From: Callorhinus ursinus
Taxonomy: Eukaryota > Chordata > Mammalia > Carnivora > Otariidae
NCBI RefSeq assembly: GCF_003265705.1
Contig: NW_020312788.1
Coordinates: forward strand, 3,542,028-3,606,027
Reading direction: 5' to 3'
Length of the DNA: 64,000 nucleotides
The notes beneath the pieces are model-generated. The model ran no database searches, was not told the origin of the DNA, and was given only the letters and a program-made list of their open reading frames with translations. The position numbers and the translations under genes are program-made. Shown here piece after piece: positions 57,926 to 64,000 of this stretch; position 1 is the first letter of the stretch; every line of letters begins with the position of its first letter.

Positions 57926-58539
57926 TTAATAGGAAAAGGAAACAAAGTATGTAAAGCTGAACTACAAAGATAACTGAATAAAAACAGATGCCATGATAAA
58001 AACCCTAAAGCACTTAAAATGACTAAAATATTCTTTCTTGTTCACATACGATGAATTCAACAACATTCAAGCATTAGCCTTTCCTACTACGTATGCCTAC
58101 CCTGAATATGCAGGCTAATCTGCTTAAGCATTTTGTATGCAGAATTAATTTTCTATTTTCCCAGAAGATCTCCCAAAAAAAGAGCTTAAACTTTTGTGAT
58201 CAAATCTGATTTGACTTAAATAATAGATGTTCAATTGAAAGAATAATTAAATATTGGAAAAGGTTTCCCAGCAAGGTTGTGAAATGCTGAAAGAGTAGTA
58301 AAATAAGACAAACAGTCAATAAAGATGGATGGTTGCCTGAGGTCTATGCAGGCTAGACGGTGGTAGCTAACTCAGATGAGCTTTTGGGTTTTCCTCCACC
58401 CTTGTTCTCACAAGTTTAGTAGCTATTTCATAGCCTCACTTAAAACTAGCATCAAATACCAAAGAAAATGGATCAGTCTATTAAAAAATTAAAATTTTAT
58501 TTGAGGAATTATTATAGCAGCATGTATATTTGTACAGAG
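57926..58539. other. Non-coding stretch, nothing recognised
   Basis: AT-rich. No gene. Confidence 0.4.
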
Positions 58540-59640
58540 GCCATTCATCCTTTCATTCTTTCCTTTAGAAGATGTTTAGTAGGCCCCTTTGGGTGCCAGG
58601 CACTGATCTAGGCATTGGGAAATCATAGAAATCCTATGTCCTCATGAAATGTACATTCTAGTGGAGGAAACAGACAAAAAGAGATAAACAAAAATTCGTA
58701 ACATATCAGGTACTGTTAAGTAGAGTAAACAAAATTAAACCCAGATACCAGACAGAAGGAGATATGAGTACCACTGTAGTTAGCACTGTGCAGCAGAGAG
58801 GTGGTAGCACTGATTTGAGAGGGGTTATCTGCAGAGAGACCTGCATAAAATGTGAGGGAGCAAGCTATGCAAATATGTGAAGGAAGACAGTTCTGAGCAG
58901 ACAAAACAGCAAAATCAATGTCACAGAGACGAGATGGACTTTCATGTTCAAGGACAGAATGGACAAGGGAGACTGGTAGCAGAAGTAAGGAGGGGTTAGA
59001 TCAAATAAACTGTCATGGAGCACAGTAAAGATTTTGGATATCATAGACTGCATAGAATGACATAATCTGTTTTGTGATATAAAAGAATTGCTTGGGCCAC
59101 TATATGAAGCATGGACTTGGGAGTTTGGGTGGACACAGGGAGTCCGTAGTTGCTACTACTCTGGTATGAGTCACCACTATTTCTCACCTAGCAAGTAAGT
59201 GCAGATATAGATGGAACCAGAGGTATACCCTTGAGATACGCCAGCATTTAGAGTTAGGGAGATGAGGAAAAACTGTAATAAAAATGAAGGAACAGCTTGG
59301 GAAACTACTTGCTAGGAGGAAAACTGGGAGGGTAGGTAGTCCTGGGGGCTAGGAAAAGGATTGGTTTAATAAGGATCAAGTGATCAATGTGCCAAATCCT
59401 GTTGACAGGTCAAGTAGCTTGAAAACTGAGCAATGATATGGGTTTCAATGAGGCGGACACTACTGGAGACACTGATTAAAGCAGTTTCAATGGAAGGTAG
59501 AAAAGAAAATCCAATTGAAATGGGATCAAGACTTAAGGCAGATAACAGAGAAGTAGACAACTCTTTGGATGAGTTTTACTGTAAAAAGGGTCAGAGAAGA
59601 GAGAAGGAGATTGAGTCATGAGCACAAGGCTGGAAAACAG
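58540..59640 (+). repeat. Ancient 'gtgccaggcactg'-type repeat, copy 2, long
   Basis: 'gggtgccaggcactgatcta' (58590), 'gaaatgtacattctagtgga' (58646), 'gagagacctgcataaaatgt' and later 'acataatctgttttgtgata' follow, over about 1.1 kb, the order of an old abundant mammalian repeat. It is the longest copy in the window. Family not named. Confidence 0.55.
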
Positions 59641-59849
59641 GAGACTTTCTAAGAATCCTAGAACTTTATGTTTAGAAAAGAAAACAAAGCATTAACAAAA
59701 GGTATTCCAACAATTACCGCCCAATTTGATGGAATAAAGTTTCTCTTTTGTACTCTGCCATTATTCCACAGACCTGCATTAAAGAAAGAAGAATTAACAA
59801 CAAAAAGAACTCCACAAAGTATGTAGTTCTATTTCATGTAAGAGTATTT
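59641..59849. other. Non-coding gap between ancient repeats
   Basis: No gene or clear repeat. Confidence 0.35.
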
Positions 59850-59990
59850 GGTTAAGGACATTTTATGTATGAAAAAACTCAGGCACAGAGAGAGTAAGTG
59901 ACTTGTCTAATGGCATACGACTATAAGCAGCAAAGGAGAATTCCATGTAGGTTGTCAGGCTATAGTGCATACACCCTTGACACTAATCAA
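59850..59990 (-). repeat. MIR SINE fragment
   Basis: 'actcaggcacagagagagta' and 'agtgacttgtctaatggcat' match reverse MIR (ctgaggcacagagaggttaag, then tgacttgcccaaggtcac). Confidence 0.65.
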
Positions 59991-59999
59991 TATTGTCTC

Positions 60000-60400
60000 T
60001 GAGAAGGAGTGAACATGGTTGTCCCCAGCTGATCGTGGAAAAGTGCTGTGAAGGACAGGAGCAGGGCAATGTGATAGTGGAAAACAAGAGGGAGGAGGAG
60101 AGGCTTCCTTAAATAGGGTGGCCAGAGACTCCAGAGGCACAAAACAGATCTAAGGATAAAAAGGAGCCAGAGAGATAGGGGCCTGAGGGTAGAGTTCTCC
60201 AGATAGAAGAAATGTAAACACAAAGCCTCAACGCTGGACAAAGCTGCTATTTTCTTGGAATAGAGGGAGTCCAGCTCAGGGAACTTGGAGAACAGTGACA
60301 GTGCAGTCAGAGTGGAATGAATGGGGTTACAGAGACCGGTAAGGGCTTGATCCTGTCTGGCCTCATGGACCAAAGGAAGCAGTGTGTCTCGTATTCTAAG
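60000..60400 (+). repeat. Ancient 'gtgccaggcactg'-type repeat, copy 3
   Basis: 'gtgctgtgaaggacaggagc', 'aaatagggtggccagagact', 'cctgagggtagagttctcca' and 'aagggcttgatcctgtctgg' match the middle and later parts of the same family as 58540-59640. A 138-codon minus frame at 59987-60403 is a shadow of this repeat. Confidence 0.5.
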
Positions 60401-60699
60401 CACAGGTGAAAGATCATGTTTACTTCTTTGTGCTGGCTGCTACAAAGCTGGAAACAAAATGAATGACCCATCTCGCCATGGTAGGTAGTATTTTACAATA
60501 CGCTTTTTCTTTTTCTAACCTCCTACCTGACTTAATCTTATCTTTCATACTCATCCAATTTCCTCAACTTAAAATAAAAAAAGAACAATTTCTTGAATTC
60601 ATTTTTTTTTAAAAACAATTCTGGGAATAAGTTACATACACACAAATCTTTAAAAATATTCCTTTTCTGGTTAGAGTGGGCAGACTTCAGGTTCTAAAT
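60401..60699. other. AT-rich non-coding stretch
   Basis: Contains T- and A-runs. No gene. Confidence 0.35.
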
Positions 60700-60840
60700 T
60701 TGGTATTGCCACTACATAAGCAGCTAATCCTGAAAGCCGCTTGACCTTATAATGCCTCGATTTCTTCAATTAGACATGAAAAGCACAACATGGTTGTAGG
60801 GGGACAGCATGGGGTTTGAATGGAAACTAGTTTTTAAATT
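60700..60840 (+). repeat. MIR SINE fragment
   Basis: 'tggtattgccactacataag' and 'ctcgatttcttcaattagac' follow the sense MIR core. Diverged. Confidence 0.5.
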
Positions 60841-61149
60841 ATATACAAATGAACACTATTACAATTATTATTGTGTTATAAAGCATTATGTAATATAGGG
60901 TCAAATCAATTTTGTTTGGATGAATACACCTGTAGTTTGGAAATAAAGTTCTATTATTTATGGTTTTGTGAAAAAGAAGTCAATTAATTTACCAAACTCA
61001 TCTGACTAAATGAATCTTTTATAACTAAATGACAAAATATAATCTTTGGTTTTAGTTTGGAAAAGTAATCATAAATTTATTAGCCTTTTTCTACTCTTAT
61101 AAAGTGAAGGTATAAATCAAAAAACGGGAAAACTTATTTACATCAACTA

Positions 61150-61770
61150 TAGTGTATGAAGATTTAATATCCTTAATATGAAGAAAAAAGATTAAAATCA
61201 GCCAAACACTGAATCCCTAGTAGGAAACAGTAAGAAAATATATAATAGATTCTTTCAAGATCATAACGTTAGAGTACTGTGAGATGGGCAACTTTAAAAA
61301 CCATTAGTATGGCTGCAAATCGAAATTTTTGGAAGAATAAAATCTTGTAGGTTGTATCAAAAGATATAAATCTTTCACACAATTGACCATAGCAGTTTTA
61401 CATTTAGGAATTTCTCCTAAAGAAACCAGAAATAGAAAAGTAGAAAGAATATAAATATCACATCACAGGATATGATTAAGCAAGTTATGATAAAATTCAT
61501 AAGATGTAATAAAATCCAACATTAAGGAAATATATTAGAAGAAAATAGAGAAATATTCTTTATTTACCATCAATTAGAATTTTTATAATATAATAAAGAC
61601 CATCCAAATGTATATTCAAAGAAAAAATTTGGAAAGAACTACAATAAAATGACAATTAATGGCTCTCTGTAGGTGGTAGAAATATTGGTAATTGGTATTC
61701 TCTTTATTTTCTAAAATATTAACAAATGCCATAAATTGTTTGTTGCCTAAGGTAAAAAAGCTTATATCCT
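61150..61770 (+). mobile_element. Ancient LINE-1 3' part
   Basis: 'aatttctcctaaagaaacca' (61410), 'tcttctttatttac'-like text and 'ggctctctgtaggtggtaga' (61661) resemble the L1M ORF2 end and 3' UTR in order. No frame remains. Confidence 0.5.
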
Positions 61771-62329
61771 TCATGTAAAAAAGTAGGATTTCCTTACATT
61801 GTATAAATGAAGTTTAAAAATCTATTATAGCTGCAGAATGAAAACTGTAGAAGATATATCTGTAATATGTATTAAGATACTTGTCAAACAAGAAATCTCC
61901 CACTGGTTCACCACAGCTTAGTCCTGTTATAATAAAAATTCAGTGCCATAACAGGCATAGGACCTGTGCTATAAAGCATAGTAACTGCATTATGTGATTG
62001 AGGAGCAACTAATTTGCAGAAGATGCTGCGGTTGGCCCTGAGAATTAAGTAATCATGTGTAGAAGAAAATTTTACAAATGAAGACTGTCAGATGTTTTCC
62101 CTGTAGAAATGAAACTATCTCATTACATGCTTTGAGTTAGGTTGGTTATAATGTTGGTGGAAGGTTTCTTTAAAATAGTTTTGCAGTAATTTATACTCTT
62201 ACTAGGATATATTCTGCTAGGAACAGAGTCAGTAAAAACCAAAATACAAATCAGGCAAATACCAGTTCTCATGTACGTGAGATTTTTAGACACATACATG
62301 AAAATATAAGATTTGGGTCTACAAAAGAG

Positions 62330-62870
62330 GTGACAACATCCTTTTATATTATTTGGTTTGAAAAAAATATTATATGCTCAACCATTCAGAAGATTGTGTA
62401 TAAACTTATTCCCCAAGTAGAAAAAAAGTAAGTCAAGTTAAGAAAGATTTTTTCCAGAAGGCATTAAAGATTGATATATTCATCTTCATAAAATAAAAGC
62501 ATTTGCATGGATTTATATATACATATATAAGCATTTGCATGGATATATATATATAAAATACACAGTTATATTCCAATAACAAACTGGAAAAGCATTTGAA
62601 ACTCATATCATGGACCAAAGGCTAATTTCCTTAATGTAAAAAGTAATTACAAATGGATAAGAATTAGTAATAACTCAATTTTCAAATGCATAAAGAATAA
62701 AACAGGCACTCAAAAGAAAAGCAAAATCAAAGGTTTCTTATGAAAAGATATTCAATCTCATGGATAATATTAAAATGCAAATTAGAGTGACAGCATAAAT
62801 TCTAGTTGGTAAATTTCTTTCTCATCTGGATATAGGTTAATAATTCTGAAACTGCTTTACATGTATACTG
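62330..62870 (+). mobile_element. Ancient LINE-1 ORF2 segment
   Basis: 'aaggctaatttccttaatgt' (62619), 'cacaaatggataagaattag'-like text, 'gaaaagatattcaatctcat' (62742) and 'atgcaaattagagtgacagc' follow L1 ORF2 C-terminal wording. A local 32-bp duplication lies at 62497-62544. Confidence 0.6.
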
Positions 62871-63694
62871 GGGTTGAACAAATAAGTAAACAGATGGTGG
62901 ACAGTGGGAGCCAGACAGTCACACTGTCAGAGAGGGAAGTTATAGATAAACAAGAAAGGAAGACTTGAATGAACCTTCGCTGCCACATTAAAGTTGGAGA
63001 CATGAACACAATCTCATGTTTATCTTAATACATGTATATAGAGATAGATAAATAGAGATATATGGATATACATATATTACCTAATTTGGTCCACTGAGAG
63101 GGCCTTGAAGCATTGCTACTCCAGTAGCAACGAACATACTCTGTGACTAGACCTTCATTTTTAGATAGTACTCTTTACTGAAGGAACCAAGACTCCCTGG
63201 AGAAATGACTGTTTCGAGGCTGGGGCAAGGAAAATACAAGATGATCCCGAAGCATCTTGGATCAGGTTGGGGCTATGTCAAAGGGACACAGGAGCAAACT
63301 GAAAAAGCTCCCAGTGGCTAAATCTGGAACAATTTGAGTAAAAAAGTAAATGATGTAGTGTTAGATTACATACCAAAATATGAAATATACATAAGTCCAG
63401 ATCGATATAAATAGATGACTCAATAAATAAATGAATGAGGGACAAAAGACAAATGTACTATCCTTGCAATGCTTCTGTTAAATTTAAAATGATTTCAAAA
63501 TAGTAAGCTTATTTAAAAATGTTTATAAAGAATATTTAATATGTGGGAAATGTTCTCATTATTTTGCCAAATAAATAAAAGTAGACTGAAAAACTGAATA
63601 AACAATATAATTCTAATACAGAAAATGAAAAAGGAAATAGACTGAAACAAACAAGAGCAAAACATGATTTCCTTTCTCTAAGACTGATGAAAGT
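62871..63694. other. Non-coding, possibly an old repeat of unknown family
   Basis: Text around 63180-63360 ('gaaggaaccaagactccctg', 'gctggggcaaggaaaataca', 'taaatgatgtagtgttagat') has the feel of an old interspersed repeat, but I cannot assign it. Confidence 0.35.
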
Positions 63695-64000
63695 CAAAAT
63701 ATTGATATTCCTCAATTGTTCTGAGTCTGGAGAAATAGGCATGTTCACAGTGATGTGTGACATAAAGTGCCACTGAGGACAAATTTGGCAACATATGCCA
63801 ACTGAAAATGCACCTACTAGTTTACTTTGGAATTCTACTAAGTTATCCTTTGCATATATTTGTGCATGTGGGAAATGGCATATTATGCACATGAAAATTC
63901 ACTGCAGCATTTTTTGTAATATCCAATGTTTGCAAATAGCCTACATATTCATCAATATAGACTGGGATATACACATCCAATAGAATATTACACAACTGTT
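63695..64000 (+). mobile_element. Ancient LINE-1 ORF2 end, cut by the window edge
   Basis: 'caaatttggcaacatatgcc', 'ttcactgcagcattttttgt' (63899) and 'atagaatattacacaactgt' at the window end follow the L1 order (gcagcattatttgtaatagc, then aatggaatactatgcagc). It continues beyond 64000. Confidence 0.65.

Noticed and set aside
59987..60403. 138-codon minus frame resembling a leucine-rich protein
   Set aside because: Falls inside an ancient interspersed repeat and is its antisense shadow.

Overview
This window looks like ordinary non-coding nuclear DNA from a carnivoran mammal, most likely a non-canid caniform such as a bear, pinniped or mustelid. The evidence is 13 tRNA-Lys-derived CAN SINEs. 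Their heads carry the 'GGGCGCCTGGGTGGCTCAG' type sequence, and their tails carry (TAAA)n followed by AATCTTTAAA. Several LINE-1 (L1) copies share one carnivore-type 3' UTR. I see no convincing cellular protein-coding exon, rRNA, functional tRNA or CRISPR array. The long open frames are L1 pieces, antisense shadows or chance frames. No previously undescribed system is evident; the interest lies in the nesting and rearrangement of mobile elements.

Layout: 1-3.8 kb is AT-rich DNA with an ancient L1 3' half and a MIR. From 3863 to 11131 lies a full-length L1 (5' UTR, ORF1, ORF2, 3' UTR) with a perfect 15-bp target-site duplication (TSD). It is inactivated by stops, frameshifts and a SINE in ORF2. 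From 11.5 to 12.9 kb is an ancient antisense L1 carrying a SINE. From 13.6 to 20.7 kb is a decayed endogenous retrovirus with two same-strand LTRs and primer-binding-like and polypurine-like sites. It carries two L1 fragments and one SINE, and abuts a related LTR in inverted orientation.

From 20.7 to 43 kb is mostly unique-looking AT-rich DNA with MIR and MER5-like fragments and three further SINEs (one at its 43-kb edge). It also holds an ancient CR1/L3-like reverse-transcriptase remnant at 27.9-28.3 kb. From 43 to 58 kb SINEs are denser, with an LTR remnant, a head-to-head SINE pair, a long polypyrimidine tract and a truncated L1 with its own SINE. From 58.5 to 64 kb are ancient repeats and three decayed L1 segments, the last running off the window.

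The elements do not form a working pathway. The intact L1s of this family presumably supplied the enzymes that inserted the SINEs (established for L1/SINE partnership), and the nested TSDs record the order of insertion. Boundaries of young elements rest on visible TSDs and are good to a few bases. Those of ancient repeats are estimates by eye, and family names there are tentative because no database search was possible.
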